DNA of 15,035 nucleotides from DASPKO01 sp035628055 (GTDB lineage Bacteria > Planctomycetota > Phycisphaerae > Phycisphaerales > UBA1924): NCBI GenBank assembly GCA_035628055.1, contig DASPKO010000255.1, positions 1 through 15,035 on the forward strand. The letters are read 5' to 3'. Within the stretch, counting starts at the first letter, position 1, and the number at the start of each line of letters is the position of its first letter. A model generated the notes under the pieces. The model saw only the letters and a list, made by a program, of their open reading frames with translations, made no database searches and had not been told where the DNA came from. Both the position numbers and the translations under genes were made by a program. Of the stretch, positions 1-8,627 are shown one piece after another.

Positions 1-564
1 CGGGTCGTCGTCGCGGATGGCGGTGGTGAGCAGGCCCTTGGCGTCCGCCGGATTGCTCGGGATGGCGATCTTCAGACCCGGGACGTTGCTGTACAGGGCC
101 TCGACGCACCACGAGTGCGTGGAGCCAAGCTGCCCCCCCGCGCCGTTGTTGCCGCGGAAGACCACCGGGCACCCCCACTGCCCCCCCGACATGTAGAGCA
201 TCTTGGGGGCGTTGTTGAGGATCTGGTCCGCGGCGACCAGGGAGAAGGACCAGCTCATGAACTCGACGATGGGGCGCAGGCCGTACATCGCGGCCCCGAT
301 GGCCAGGCCGGCGAACCCGTTCTCCGAGATCGGCGCGTCGATGATCCGGTCGGGCCCGAACTCGTCGAGCATCCCCTGCGAGACCTTGTACGCCCCGTTG
401 TACTGGGCGACCTCCTCTCCGACGAGGAAGACGCGCGGGTCGCGGCGCATCTCGAGGGTCATGGCCTCGCGAAGGGCCTCGCGGAACTGGATCTCCCGGC
501 CGGGGCCCCCGGTGGGGGGCGCGTCCGGCCCGGGCGAGTCGTGTGCGGGCAGGGTGGCGGTCAT
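1..564 (-). CDS. pdhB: Pyruvate dehydrogenase E1 component, beta subunit (N-terminal part, cut by window edge)
   Basis: This is the beta subunit of the thiamine-diphosphate-dependent E1 of a 2-oxo acid dehydrogenase complex, which decarboxylates pyruvate and passes the acetyl group to E2 in the cytoplasm. Reading 188 codons leftwards from the ATG at 564-562 gives an uninterrupted frame that leaves the window at base 1. After a Pro/Gly-rich leader of about 23 residues come REIQFREALREAMTLEMRRD, FLVGEEVAQYNGAYKVSQG (the Glu of GEEV is the usual cofactor-contacting residue), DAPISENGFAGLAIGAAMYG, EFMSWSFSLVAADQILNNA, FRGNNGAGGQLGSTHS and GLKIAIPSNPADAKGLL, all hallmarks of PDH E1 beta. Roughly the first 55-60 % of the usual 325-330 residues is present. 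An acetoin or branched-chain dehydrogenase beta subunit is possible, but the motifs fit PdhB best. The ribosome site is weak (a GAGA about 5 bases upstream). It is transcribed away from the pseudopilin gene at 794. Confidence 0.93.
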   Translation of the reverse strand, partial: MTATLPAHDSPGPDAPPTGGPGREIQFREALREAMTLEMRRDPRVFLVGEEVAQYNGAYKVSQGMLDEFGPDRIIDAPISENGFAGLAIGAAMYGLRPIVEFMSWSFSLVAADQILNNAPKMLYMSGGQWGCPVVFRGNNGAGGQLGSTHSWCVEALYSNVPGLKIAIPSNPADAKGLLTTAIRDDDP

Positions 565-590
565 CGTTCTCTCGGGCGGGCACGCCGGGC

Positions 591-602
591 GCCCGCGCGG
601 GC
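591..602. promoter_or_regulatory. 12-bp GC palindrome in the pdhB leader
   Basis: The sequence GCCCGCGCGGGC is a perfect palindrome 27 bases upstream of the pdhB start codon, in the 229-base divergent gap (565-793). It could be an operator or a hairpin in the leader. In DNA this GC-rich such palindromes also arise by chance, so a function is only a guess. No convincing -35/-10 pair was found for pdhB in the gap. Confidence 0.15.
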
Positions 603-719
603 TCTCCCAGTGTGGCCGCATGCTAGGGTGAAGTCCCGGGTTGGGGCGGTCGGACGGAGCCGGAACGGGCCCAAGAGCCGAGCCGAGGGCTCCGGCCGCC
701 TACCCCTCGCCGGCTCCCG

Positions 720-728
720 TGGTATGCT
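720..728 (+). promoter_or_regulatory. Possible extended -10 promoter for the 794 pseudopilin gene
   Basis: TGGTATGCT at 720-728 matches an extended -10 (TGn followed by TATGCT, 4 of 6 with TATAAT). It is a rare AT-containing spot in a very GC-rich gap and would give a leader of about 60 bases. There is no recognisable -35 at the expected distance (700-705 reads CTACCC), so the call rests on the -10 alone. Confidence 0.25.
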
Positions 729-793
729 CAAGTCCAGCGGGAGCGCCCGGTTCTGTTGGCGCCCACGTCGTCGAAGCCCGCGGAGGTTCACAC

Positions 794-1759
<966 letters not shown>

Positions 1760-1770
1760 GCTTGTCCCGC

Positions 1771-2043
1771 ATGCCCGACACGCCGCGCCAGGACCGACCG
1801 CCCGCCCAGCGCTGGGCCCTCATCGCGATCATCATCGTGGGCTTCACCGTGCTGGGGTGGCAGGTCCGCTCGACGTTCTTCCCGCCACGCCCGGCCGCGC
1901 CGCGCCTCAGCGCAGAGGACGAGGCGCTGCGCCGGGAGTATGAGCAGCTCGCGCCCCCCGAGGAAGAGGAGGATGCGGGCGCGCCCTCCGAAGAGGAGCT
2001 GATCAAGCCCGAGGGACGCGGACCGGTGCGCTCGGACGAGTAG
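1771..2043 (+). CDS. Small single-pass membrane protein with acidic C-terminal tail
   Basis: A 90-residue protein not recognised as any named family. Residues 1-14 are basic and polar, residues 15-30 (WALIAIIIVGFTVLGW) form one membrane helix, and about 60 residues follow with Pro-rich stretches and an acidic run (PPEEEEDAG, SEEELIKPEG). The charge pattern predicts a short cytoplasmic N-terminus and an exported or periplasmic tail, but this is inference. It starts 11 bases after the pseudopilin stop, so the two are probably co-transcribed and may work together at the inner membrane. A TTG at 1762 in the same frame would add three residues; ATG is preferred. There is no clear ribosome site. 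Confidence 0.6.
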   Translation: MPDTPRQDRPPAQRWALIAIIIVGFTVLGWQVRSTFFPPRPAAPRLSAEDEALRREYEQLAPPEEEEDAGAPSEEELIKPEGRGPVRSDE

Positions 2044-2125
2044 CCGGCGGTGCCCGGACCGAACCGCCCGCCCGGCACGCGGCTACGCTCCGCGCCGTGG
2101 CGGGAGGACCCGCGAGGAGGACAAC

Positions 2126-2665
2126 ATGCCCGGCACGAAGGACCAGATCGGGGAGATGATCGCGCGGGGCGGGGTCCGCACCCGCGACTATGCCAAGCAG
2201 CTCTTAAAGGACATCCGCCCGGCGGACTTCGCCCGCAAGCCGGCGCTCGGCGCCAAGGCCATCGACACCAATCATCCCGCCTGGGTCTACGGGCACCTGT
2301 CCATCTATCCCGCGCGCGTGCTGGGGATGGTTGGCCTGGCTCACCAGGCAGTGCCCAACCCGCCGGGATTCGAGGACCTGTTCGCGATGGGCAAGCCCTG
2401 CTCCGATGGTTCGGCCTGCGCGTACCCGGACATGGAGAAGATCACCACCCACTTCTTCGCCGCGACCGACGCCGCCCTGGCCGCGCTCCCGGGCGTGCCC
2501 GACGATGTGTTCGCGGGGCCCAACCCCGCGGAGGGCCGGTTCAGGGAGATGTTCCCCACGGTGGGCTCGGCCGCGCTCTTCATGTTGAACAACCACCCGA
2601 TGATGCACCTCGGGCAGGTGAGCGCCTGGCGCCGCTGCATGGGTCTCGGGCCCGTGATGGGCTGA
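2126..2665 (+). CDS. DinB-family (DinB/YfiT-like four-helix, metal-binding) protein
   Basis: A 179-residue protein of the DinB/YfiT-like superfamily, four-helix bundles that usually bind a divalent metal through three histidines. Family members include thiol-dependent transferases and many with unknown function. Visible signs are TNHPAWVYGHLSIYPARVLGM (His50, His57) in the first half and NNHPMMHLGQVSAWRRCMGL (His157, His161) near the end, the C-terminal H-x3-HLGQ-x-AWRR being typical. The length is normal for the family. The start is well fixed by GAGGAGG at 2114-2120, 5 bases before the ATG. It follows the small membrane protein by 82 bases and converges with the cytochrome gene: the two stop codons are one base apart. 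The substrate cannot be deduced. Confidence 0.82.
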   Translation: MPGTKDQIGEMIARGGVRTRDYAKQLLKDIRPADFARKPALGAKAIDTNHPAWVYGHLSIYPARVLGMVGLAHQAVPNPPGFEDLFAMGKPCSDGSACAYPDMEKITTHFFAATDAALAALPGVPDDVFAGPNPAEGRFREMFPTVGSAALFMLNNHPMMHLGQVSAWRRCMGLGPVMG

Positions 2666-2666
2666 G

Positions 2667-3296
2667 TCAGTCGGGCCCCGCGGGGGCGCGGGGGCCGGGA
2701 TGGTGCGAGAAGGCCCGCGCGCCCCCCTCAAGTTCCGTGCGCGCCCCGGCGCGGAGCGCGCTGACGCGGATGGGGCCTGCCCCCGCCGGCAGCCGGCACA
2801 CCCAGCGGTGCCCCGTGACCGTCGCTGGGGCGCTCCGGCCGCCGGCGTGCACCGTCACGAGCGTGCCCGGCGAGACCTCGCCGGAGAGCTCACCCTCCCC
2901 GGCGCCGGTGATGGCGAGGAAGGGCTCGCCAGCGCCCAGGGCACGCTGGTACGCCGCGAGCGCCAGCAGCGCCTCGCCCGCGACGGGCGCCCCGCCCGGC
3001 CCCGCGGCCATCTCCTCGGTGATGCGCACCAGGTCGTCGTCCGAGAGTCCCCGCGCGAATCCTTCCCCCCAGAACGACCCGTAGGGCCCGTGGCACTTGG
3101 CGCAGCTCTCTTCGAAATAGGAGATCGGCGCGAAGGCGAGGACGCGCACGACCGCCGCGGGCGGGGCGTCCGACCCCGCGGCGCGGGGCGGTCGCGACGC
3201 GCTCGGCGCGGGGCGGTCACACCCGGCGCCGGTCAGCAGCGTCGCGGACACGGCCACGGCCACCACCGAGGCGCGCGTTCGTCTAGCGCGGCGCAC
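2667..3296 (-). CDS. Secreted monohaem cytochrome c
   Basis: A class I-like c-type cytochrome carrying one haem, probably periplasmic. With the GTG start at 3296 the protein has 209 residues: basic MRRARRTR, hydrophobic ASVVAVAVSATLL and a Cys in LTGAGC (signal peptide, possibly lipoprotein-like, though the lipobox is not classical), a Pro/Ala-rich linker, then SYFEESCAKCHGPYGSFWG with the CAKCH haem-attachment site (Cys65, Cys68, His69). Met96 (ITEEM) is a candidate sixth ligand. The last 80 residues or so form an extra beta-rich domain. An ATG at 3335 is in the same frame and would overlap the upstream gene by 53 bases instead of 14; neither start has a good ribosome site. The overlap with the sorbosone-type dehydrogenase gene suggests translational coupling and that this cytochrome takes its electrons. 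Confidence 0.78.
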   Translation of the reverse strand: MRRARRTRASVVAVAVSATLLTGAGCDRPAPSASRPPRAAGSDAPPAAVVRVLAFAPISYFEESCAKCHGPYGSFWGEGFARGLSDDDLVRITEEMAAGPGGAPVAGEALLALAAYQRALGAGEPFLAITGAGEGELSGEVSPGTLVTVHAGGRSAPATVTGHRWVCRLPAGAGPIRVSALRAGARTELEGGARAFSHHPGPRAPAGPD

Positions 3297-4533
3297 GGCC
3301 CGTCCAGCGGAGGCGGTAAATCCGCCCCGGCGCATCGGAGCTGAAGAGCACCGACCCGTCCGGGGCCATCACACAATCCACCGGCCGCGCCAGCACGTCC
3401 TGCTCCTCGAGCGTGCGCACGAGCTCGAGCAGGCCGTAGGGCCGGCCCCTTTCGTCGTCGAACAGCACGCGCGCGACGCAGTATCCCACCGGGACCGAGC
3501 TGTTCCAGGAACCGTGGAACGCCGCGATCATGTCGCCGGCATGGTCCGCGGGCAGGGCGCCCGGCCGGCCCGGCGCCCCCAGGCCCGCGGCCCCGTCGGC
3601 GCCGACCTCCGGCACGAAGCAGAACCCGTTGGGCGACCAGTGGGCCGGGGCCGACCACGCCGGAGGGATCGTCTGCGCCGCCAGCTCGTGGATGTCCTCG
3701 CGCTTGAGGTACTCGTACCGGGGCAGCCGGTTGCCCACGACGAAGGGGTGCCCGTAGAACAGGCCCTCCTCGTAGTGGTTGATCTCCTCGGGAGGGTTGA
3801 GGTCGGTGATGGGCTGGTTGCCGGTGGTGTCTCCGGCCTCCTTGCCGAACCAGTCCGAGCCGTGGTCCATGCCCCAGAGCTCGCGGGTGCCCGGTCGGAG
3901 CCGGAGCTTCTCGGTGTTGCGGATCCCCGAGCAGAAGAGCGTCTTGCCGGAGCCGTCGGTCGCGAACCGCCAGATCTTCTGCCGCTCGCTGTCGGTCTGA
4001 TCGGAGATGTTCCCGCCGTCGCCGATCGAGGTGTAGATGGCGTCGTTCGTGACCAGCAGGGAGCGCCACCAGTGCGAGCCGCCCCGGGGGAGCTTGCCGA
4101 CGGGGAGGACGTCGACGATCTCCTCGGCCCGGCCGTCGCCGTCGGTGTCGCGGGCCTTGTGGATCGACCCGGTCGTCGAGAACCAGAGCCACCCATCGTG
4201 CCAGCAGAGTCCGTGCACGGTGGGGCGGTCGGATACGAAGGCCGTCCACCGCTCGTACGTGCCGTCCCCGTCCTCGTCGCGCAGCTCCAGGATGTCCCCC
4301 ATGCCGGGACGCGAGACCAGCAGCCGCCCGTGGGGGCTCATCTCCATGAACCGCGCCCCGGGCAGGTCCGCCGCGGCCACGCTCACCTCGTACCCGGGGC
4401 GGACCCAGAACCGCGCGGTCTCCGGCGCCTCTGCCGGGACGGAGCGCGTCGAGGGCCCGACCTCGGGCTGCCACGCCGCACCCGCGGTGGGCCCGCTCAT
4501 CACGGCCAGCAAGGCCATCGTGCATGTGAACAT
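3283..4533 (-). CDS. Secreted PQQ-dependent glucose/sorbosone dehydrogenase-like beta-propeller protein
   Basis: A 416-residue protein of the L-sorbosone / soluble glucose dehydrogenase family, six-bladed propellers that oxidise sugars or polyols in the periplasm, typically with PQQ and calcium. A signal peptide spans about residues 1-20 (MFTCTMALLAVMSGPTAGAA). Family landmarks in order: VRPGYEVSVAAADLPGARFM, TVHGLCWHDGWLWFST (His107), DAIYTSIGDGGN, GIRNTEKLRLRPGTRELWGMDHG, NPPEEINH and FYGHP, HWSPNGFCF, GDMIAAFHGSWNSSVPVGY, and RPVDCVMAPDGSVLFSSDAPGRIYRL. Two acidic loops, DEDGDG (about residue 86) and DTDGDG (about 129), look calcium-binding. The start is fixed by AAAGGAG at 4539-4545, 5 bases before the ATG. 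The gene overlaps the cytochrome c downstream and follows the hydrolase gene on the same strand. The actual substrate, and whether PQQ is bound, cannot be read from sequence. Confidence 0.87.
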   Translation of the reverse strand: MFTCTMALLAVMSGPTAGAAWQPEVGPSTRSVPAEAPETARFWVRPGYEVSVAAADLPGARFMEMSPHGRLLVSRPGMGDILELRDEDGDGTYERWTAFVSDRPTVHGLCWHDGWLWFSTTGSIHKARDTDGDGRAEEIVDVLPVGKLPRGGSHWWRSLLVTNDAIYTSIGDGGNISDQTDSERQKIWRFATDGSGKTLFCSGIRNTEKLRLRPGTRELWGMDHGSDWFGKEAGDTTGNQPITDLNPPEEINHYEEGLFYGHPFVVGNRLPRYEYLKREDIHELAAQTIPPAWSAPAHWSPNGFCFVPEVGADGAAGLGAPGRPGALPADHAGDMIAAFHGSWNSSVPVGYCVARVLFDDERGRPYGLLELVRTLEEQDVLARPVDCVMAPDGSVLFSSDAPGRIYRLRWTGRAPR

Positions 4534-4538
4534 GACCG

Positions 4539-4545
4539 CTCCTTT
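4539..4545 (-). promoter_or_regulatory. Ribosome binding site fixing the dehydrogenase start
   Basis: On the minus strand the bases read AAAGGAG, 5 bases before the ATG at 4533. This is the strongest Shine-Dalgarno in the left half of the window and selects 4533 over an in-frame ATG at 4590, which would add 19 residues with no signal-peptide character. Confidence 0.75.
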
Positions 4546-4617
4546 GGGAATCGCCGGGCGACGTGTCCTGGGGCACACCGCCGGGCGCACGTGCGCGCCG
4601 AAGAACAGACGTGAGAA

Positions 4618-6186
4618 CTACCGGCCCTCCCGGCCGGCCCCCGGGCGCTCCGGCCCGGGCGGGGCGGACGCCGCTTTCCCGCCGCGCTCGCAATGGCGGC
4701 GCGCCCATGCGACCGCCCCGTCGATCACCAGCGGGGCGACCGTCACCGAAAGCCGTTCCATCTCGTCCTCGAACCCGGTCGTGGCCGGCTGCATCCGATG
4801 GTTCAGCCCGGCGAGCGACTCGACCCTGTGCCGCGGGCCGGCGAACGCCTCGCGCAGCACCGGCAGGTGATCCGCCGGCGGCGACTCGGCGTCGAGCTCC
4901 CCGGCGATGACCAGGGCGGGGACGTCGGCGGCCGCGCGGTACGCCGGCGCCGGGTCGCTGCGCAGGAAGTCGCGCGCCTTGGTCGAGACGAGCCCCTCGA
5001 GCCGCTCACGGACCAGAAAGTCCATCTGCCAGGGCTCGGGAGCCGTCCCCTCCCCGCGGCGCTGCTCGGCCTCGAACTCGATCTCGGCCCGGGCGGCCGC
5101 GGCGAGCCGGTCCTCGGGCGCACCGGCGAGGGCCAGGTCCAGGGCCGCCCGGCGCTTCTCCAGGCGCGCCTCGATGTAGCGGGACGACTCGCCCTCCGCG
5201 CTCAGGCGGGCCCGGTCGCGCGCCACCATCGCCTCGGCGCCCGGGAGCCCCCGCGGTCCCAGCAGGACCAGGAAGGCCGGCCGCGGCTCCGCGCCGGCCG
5301 CCAGCGCCGCCACGACGCATCCCTCTCCAAGGCCGACGAGCCCGACACAGGCCCGGTCGATGACGCCCGTTCCCGCCAGATGCTCGACCGCGGCGCGCAC
5401 GTCGGCGGCGCGCACGTCGAGCGTGGCGCCATGCTCGTCGCCCGTCGAGGCGCCGGTGCCGCGGCTGTCCAGCCGGATCGTCGCGAACCCGGCGCGGGCG
5501 AACGCGTCGGCGAGCACCGCGCCGGGGCGGTGCCAGGCCGCGGCCTGATCGCGGTCCAGTGGACCGAAGTCGCCCACCAGCGCGACCGCGGGGTGCGGGC
5601 CGGGCCCGGGCGGGAATGTGGCCGTGCCGGCGAGCTGGGCCTGGTCCGCCGGGCTGGTGATGCGGACGTCCGCCAGGCGGTAGGGGAAGGGCGGCCGCGG
5701 CTCCTGCGGACGCGCCAGCACGCGCTCCAGCGCGGTGGCGCGCTCGGCCCGCGTCAGGCTCAAGGGCGCCTCGAACACGCCCCCGATCCGCACCACGCCC
5801 GTCGCCCGTGCCCCGGCACGCTCGAACTCCAGGACCGTCGGCGAGTCTCCCCCCGTCGCCAGCAGGGCACGCGCGCCCTGCACGTGCACCTCCGGACACC
5901 AGGCCGCCGAGACGACCGGCGTTGCCTGGCCCGGCGGCAGGTCCAGGATCGCGCGCCAGGGCTCGCCCGGGCTCTGCCAGAGCGTGAGCACGACCTCGAC
6001 GTCGCGGTGGTTGGGATCCGGCACGTCGATCTGGCCGATCCAGTGTTCGACCAAGGCTTCGGCGGCGGCCGGTGCCGCCTCGGGCTGCGCCGGGCATGCC
6101 CGGATGCCCGGCGTGCCCGCTCCCGCGATCACAAGGGCCGCGCCCGCGACGCGCGCCAACCGTACTGGTCCGGACGATGGTCTCAT
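4618..6186 (-). CDS. Secreted alpha/beta hydrolase-fold protein lacking the nucleophile serine
   Basis: A 522-residue protein with a likely signal peptide (residues 1-31), an N-terminal beta-domain (about 44-150: [28 protein letters not shown]) and an alpha/beta hydrolase domain (about 170-495). This two-domain layout is known from secreted esterase-like hydrolases. Landmarks: [11 protein letters not shown] (oxyanion region), [16 protein letters not shown], acid Asp432 in [11 protein letters not shown], and His463 in [14 protein letters not shown]. At the nucleophile elbow, where relatives have GHSEGG, this protein reads G285-LGEGC: the serine position (287) is Gly, codon GGA. Asp and His are kept, so it is either a non-catalytic relative or uses another residue (Cys290 is close); this is inference. 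Start ATG 6186 has GGAG about 5 bases upstream; the frame stays open to 7059, but that part lies opposite the second pseudopilin gene. It diverges from 6304 and precedes the dehydrogenase by 84 bases. Confidence 0.82.
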   Translation of the reverse strand: MRPSSGPVRLARVAGAALVIAGAGTPGIRACPAQPEAAPAAAEALVEHWIGQIDVPDPNHRDVEVVLTLWQSPGEPWRAILDLPPGQATPVVSAAWCPEVHVQGARALLATGGDSPTVLEFERAGARATGVVRIGGVFEAPLSLTRAERATALERVLARPQEPRPPFPYRLADVRITSPADQAQLAGTATFPPGPGPHPAVALVGDFGPLDRDQAAAWHRPGAVLADAFARAGFATIRLDSRGTGASTGDEHGATLDVRAADVRAAVEHLAGTGVIDRACVGLVGLGEGCVVAALAAGAEPRPAFLVLLGPRGLPGAEAMVARDRARLSAEGESSRYIEARLEKRRAALDLALAGAPEDRLAAAARAEIEFEAEQRRGEGTAPEPWQMDFLVRERLEGLVSTKARDFLRSDPAPAYRAAADVPALVIAGELDAESPPADHLPVLREAFAGPRHRVESLAGLNHRMQPATTGFEDEMERLSVTVAPLVIDGAVAWARRHCERGGKAASAPPGPERPGAGREGR

Positions 6187-6303
6187 GCCGTCTCCGTTCC
6201 GAATCGTTGGCGCCCGCCCGAGCCGGCCCGCCCGCGCCGCGGGAGCCGGCGCCACTACCATGTTTGGCGCGGTCCGAGCCGCGGGCGCTCCGACCCCGCA
6301 CCC

Positions 6304-7080
6304 ATGACTCGCCCCCAACTCATACCGCCCGGCACCCCGCCCCGCTCCGCGGGCGGATTCCCCGATCGCGGGTTCACCATCATCGAGCTGCTGGTGGTGG
6401 TCGCGATCATCGCCGCCCTGGTGGCCCTCCTGCTCCCGGCCCTGGCCGCCGCCCGCGAGTCCGGGCGCGTCTCGGTCTGCCTCTCCAACCAGCGCCAGAA
6501 CTTCCTGGCCTGCCGGATGTACGCCGACGAGAACAAGGGAAAGGGCCCGGCCATCGGGTGGCCGTACACCACGCTCCCCAACTGGTCGCTGGTGGTGCAG
6601 GCCTACTCGGGCCGCGAGGGCGAGACGCCCTCCGAGCTCTTCAGCACGGCCTCGTCGCTGGTCTGCCCCAGCGTCGACGCCCACTACGAGCCCGCGATGA
6701 CCCGGACCTACGCCATGAACGCCACCGGGCACGCCGGCGTCGAGCCGCCCGGCGCCGCTCCCGACCCCGATCACTTCGACGACCCGTACTGGCGCCCGGC
6801 GTCCCTGGGCGGACCCAGCACCGAGCCGCGCCCGGCCTGCATCGACTTCGACCGCGTGGACCCGACGCCCAAGTACCCGCTGCTGGTCGACGCGGCCTGG
6901 ATCCCCGACACGCCGATCACGCGGAGCGCGAGCATGCTCGACTTCCGCCAGCCCGACCACGTGAGCGTGCGCCTCGGGCGGTTCCACGACCGGCGCACGA
7001 AGTTCAGCGCCGCCTTCTTCGACGGCTCGGCCCGCCTGGTGAGCGAGGTCCGAACCCATTGGAGCGAGCCGCTGCCGTGA
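6304..7080 (+). CDS. Type II secretion/type IV pilin-like protein (pseudopilin)
   Basis: A 258-residue protein with a class III prepilin signal: 23-residue leader ending DRG, then [24 protein letters not shown] with Glu at +5 (residue 28) and a canonical Gly at -1. After the helix, [34 protein letters not shown] resembles the start of planctomycete H-X9-DG pseudopilins. Near the C-terminus [21 protein letters not shown] carries a His, 11 residues, then Asp-Gly, a slightly stretched form of that motif. Four cysteines occur (59, 70, 121, 179). ATG 6304 has no Shine-Dalgarno upstream; it is chosen because it gives a normal leader and because the frame further upstream is only the shadow of the hydrolase gene. 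It is unrelated in its globular part to the pseudopilin at 794. It is followed by a GC hairpin and the membrane protein at 7200. Confidence 0.85.
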   Translation: MTRPQLIPPGTPPRSAGGFPDRGFTIIELLVVVAIIAALVALLLPALAAARESGRVSVCLSNQRQNFLACRMYADENKGKGPAIGWPYTTLPNWSLVVQAYSGREGETPSELFSTASSLVCPSVDAHYEPAMTRTYAMNATGHAGVEPPGAAPDPDHFDDPYWRPASLGGPSTEPRPACIDFDRVDPTPKYPLLVDAAWIPDTPITRSASMLDFRQPDHVSVRLGRFHDRRTKFSAAFFDGSARLVSEVRTHWSEPLP

Positions 7081-7138
7081 GCCGGGGCGCGGTCTCCCGG
7101 GACGGGCCGCCTTCTACCCAGGGCGTCCCCGCGGCGTC

Positions 7139-7161
7139 GCGCCGCACGCCCCGTGCGGCGC
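7139..7161 (+). terminator. GC hairpin downstream of the second pseudopilin gene
   Basis: A perfect 9-bp inverted repeat, GCGCCGCAC and GTGCGGCGC, with a 5-base loop GCCCC lies 59 bases after the pseudopilin stop. It should fold strongly in RNA. No run of T follows, so it is not a textbook intrinsic terminator; it may terminate weakly, protect the 3' end, or separate expression of the membrane protein that starts at 7200. Confidence 0.4.
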
Positions 7162-7199
7162 CTGGCTCTGGTGCGCGACGCCCCCAATCATCCCGGGCG

Positions 7200-7625
7200 A
7201 TGAACTGGCCGCTGGTGGCGCTCCTTTCCCTGGCCGGCGTGATGATGGGGCTGCTCTCCGTGCGCGGGCACACGCGCGGCATCGAGCCCTACCTATGGGC
7301 CGTGCTGGCGATCTTCGCCGCCATCGTCATCGCGCGCACGGCGGGAGGGCGGCCGTTCCTGCACGGTCTGGCGACGGGCGCGGCTTGGGGGCTGCTCAAT
7401 GGCGCGGTCGCCGCGGCCCTGTTCCCCATCTACCGCCGGCACAACCCGGAGGTGATGGCGCGGATCGCCGGGAGCGGGGTGCAGCCAGGCGGACCCGCGG
7501 ACGACTCCTCACGCTGGATGTTCCTGCTCGGGGCGCTGCCGATCGGCCTGGGGACCGGGCTCGTGCTCGGTCTGCTGGCGCTGCTGGCCGGCCGGGTGAT
7601 CAGGGAAGCCCCGTCGCCGGGATAG
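7200..7625 (+). CDS. Small multi-pass membrane protein of unknown function
   Basis: A 141-residue protein with four probable membrane helices: about residues 4-20, 29-46, 55-76 and 107-131. The loop between helices 3 and 4 is polar (YRRHNPEVMARIAGSGVQPGGPADDSSR). Glycines are frequent in the helices. It somewhat recalls DUF4199-type small membrane proteins, but the likeness is too weak to name a family. The frame continues far upstream, but that part is antisense or out of frame to other genes; ATG 7200 is the first start placing a membrane helix at the N-terminus. There is no clear ribosome site. It is on the same strand as the second pseudopilin with a hairpin between, and converges with the PEP-CTERM gene across a 142-base gap in which I see no clear terminator. 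Confidence 0.6.
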   Translation: MNWPLVALLSLAGVMMGLLSVRGHTRGIEPYLWAVLAIFAAIVIARTAGGRPFLHGLATGAAWGLLNGAVAAALFPIYRRHNPEVMARIAGSGVQPGGPADDSSRWMFLLGALPIGLGTGLVLGLLALLAGRVIREAPSPG

Positions 7626-7767
7626 CCCGCGCGCCGGAATCCGGGCGAACTCTCTCGGTTCCAGGGCCGCCGGCACGAGCGCGACCTGAAAAGCTAGGCA
7701 CGCCGGTGGGGGCAGGGGTTGGCGGCGGGCCGAGCCGGCGCCGCGGCGTGGCCGATCTGGCCCGGGG

Positions 7768-8568
7768 TCAGCGCCGCCGTCGGGCGGCCAGGCAGGCGCC
7801 GCCGGCCAGCAGGCCCAGCGCGCCCGGGGCGGGCACGTTGACGACCAGGCCCGAGACGTGCGAGAAGCCCATCGAGCCAACCAACGTGCCGGCGCCGGTG
7901 GCCGGGTCGATGATGTAGAGCGACGAGGGGCCCGTCCCTTCGAAGCTGCCGAGCTTCGAGGCGAAGAGCGTGCCGTCGGGCGCGAAATCCAGGGCGGCCA
8001 GGAGGGGTACGCCGGGCATCGGCGATGCCACCTGCCCGGTGGCGGGGTCCATGGCCCCGAAAACGCCGGAGCCCAGGTGCGAGGCGTAGAGCACGCCCGA
8101 GGGTGAGCAGGCCATCGCGTCGATGTCGCCCATGTTCGTCGTGGCGATCGTGGTGGCGTCGCCCGTGGTGATGTTGATGGTCGCGAGCTGCTCGGCGGTG
8201 ACGTCGTTGCCGGGGCTCACGGAGGCGTACATCACACCCGTGCCCGCGTTGTACGCCAGCGCCTCCACCCAGGGGAAGCCCGAGTCGCCGATGAACGTGG
8301 GAACGGCGGTGACCGGATTGATGCGGTAGAGCCGGCGCCCGCCGAACGACGGGGAATGGCTGGCGATCGCCAGCAGGTGACCCGTGGCCGGGTCGCGCTC
8401 CAGCGACTCGCAGTTGAAGAGCCCGGTCGTGCCGATCAGCGTGGCGGCGCCGGTGCTCGCGTCGATGCCGATGAGCGCGCCCGAAAAAGTGATGCCGTAG
8501 ATGTCCGGGATGCCCGCGAGGGCGGGCGCCGTGGACAGAACTGCCAGCGCAGCGACGGTCGAACGCAT
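7768..8568 (-). CDS. Secreted PEP-CTERM protein with propeller-like repeats
   Basis: A 266-residue exported protein. Residues 1-18 are a signal peptide (MRSTVAALAVLSTAPALA). The body has recurring units of the form I-D-x-x-T-G-x-x-T-x-I-G (GIDASTGAATLIG, INITTGDATTIAT, IIDPATGAGTLVG) and YASHLGSG / LFASKLGS strands, suggesting a beta-propeller of about five to six short blades. The end is a PEP-CTERM sorting signal: VPAPG (245-249, Ala in place of the usual Glu), a hydrophobic helix to 261 and RRRR at 263-266. In organisms with exosortase the tail is cut and the protein is released or attached at the surface. The start at 8568 is chosen because it begins the signal peptide, is preceded by a GA-rich ribosome site, and has a promoter at 8628-8655; the frame stays open to 8733. 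No ligand can be inferred. Confidence 0.85.
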   Translation of the reverse strand: MRSTVAALAVLSTAPALAGIPDIYGITFSGALIGIDASTGAATLIGTTGLFNCESLERDPATGHLLAIASHSPSFGGRRLYRINPVTAVPTFIGDSGFPWVEALAYNAGTGVMYASVSPGNDVTAEQLATINITTGDATTIATTNMGDIDAMACSPSGVLYASHLGSGVFGAMDPATGQVASPMPGVPLLAALDFAPDGTLFASKLGSFEGTGPSSLYIIDPATGAGTLVGSMGFSHVSGLVVNVPAPGALGLLAGGACLAARRRR

Positions 8569-8602
8569 CGGGACTCTCTCCTCTCTGTGCCCTCGTCCCC
8601 CG

Positions 8603-8624
8603 GGGCATGGGCCGGGCATGGGCC
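8603..8624. repeat. Tandem duplication of an 11-base unit in the PEP-CTERM leader
   Basis: GGGCATGGGCC occurs twice in immediate succession (8603-8613 and 8614-8624). It lies between the predicted -10 and the start codon of the PEP-CTERM gene, so copy-number change would alter the leader length. No further copies are seen. Confidence 0.7.
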
Positions 8625-8627
8625 GGG

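Noticed and set aside
2676..2685. CCCCGCGGGG palindrome at the convergent ends of the DinB and cytochrome genes
   Set aside because: It lies inside the cytochrome coding end, is short, and lacks a T-run; such palindromes are frequent in this base composition.
3233..4708. 491-codon minus-strand frame overlapping the dehydrogenase
   Set aside because: Out of frame with the clearly recognised dehydrogenase; the translation is Arg/Gly/Ala-rich with no motif.
4693..6303. Long plus-strand open frame leading into the second pseudopilin
   Set aside because: It is the antisense shadow of the hydrolase gene, kept open by high GC; the prepilin leader begins at 6304.
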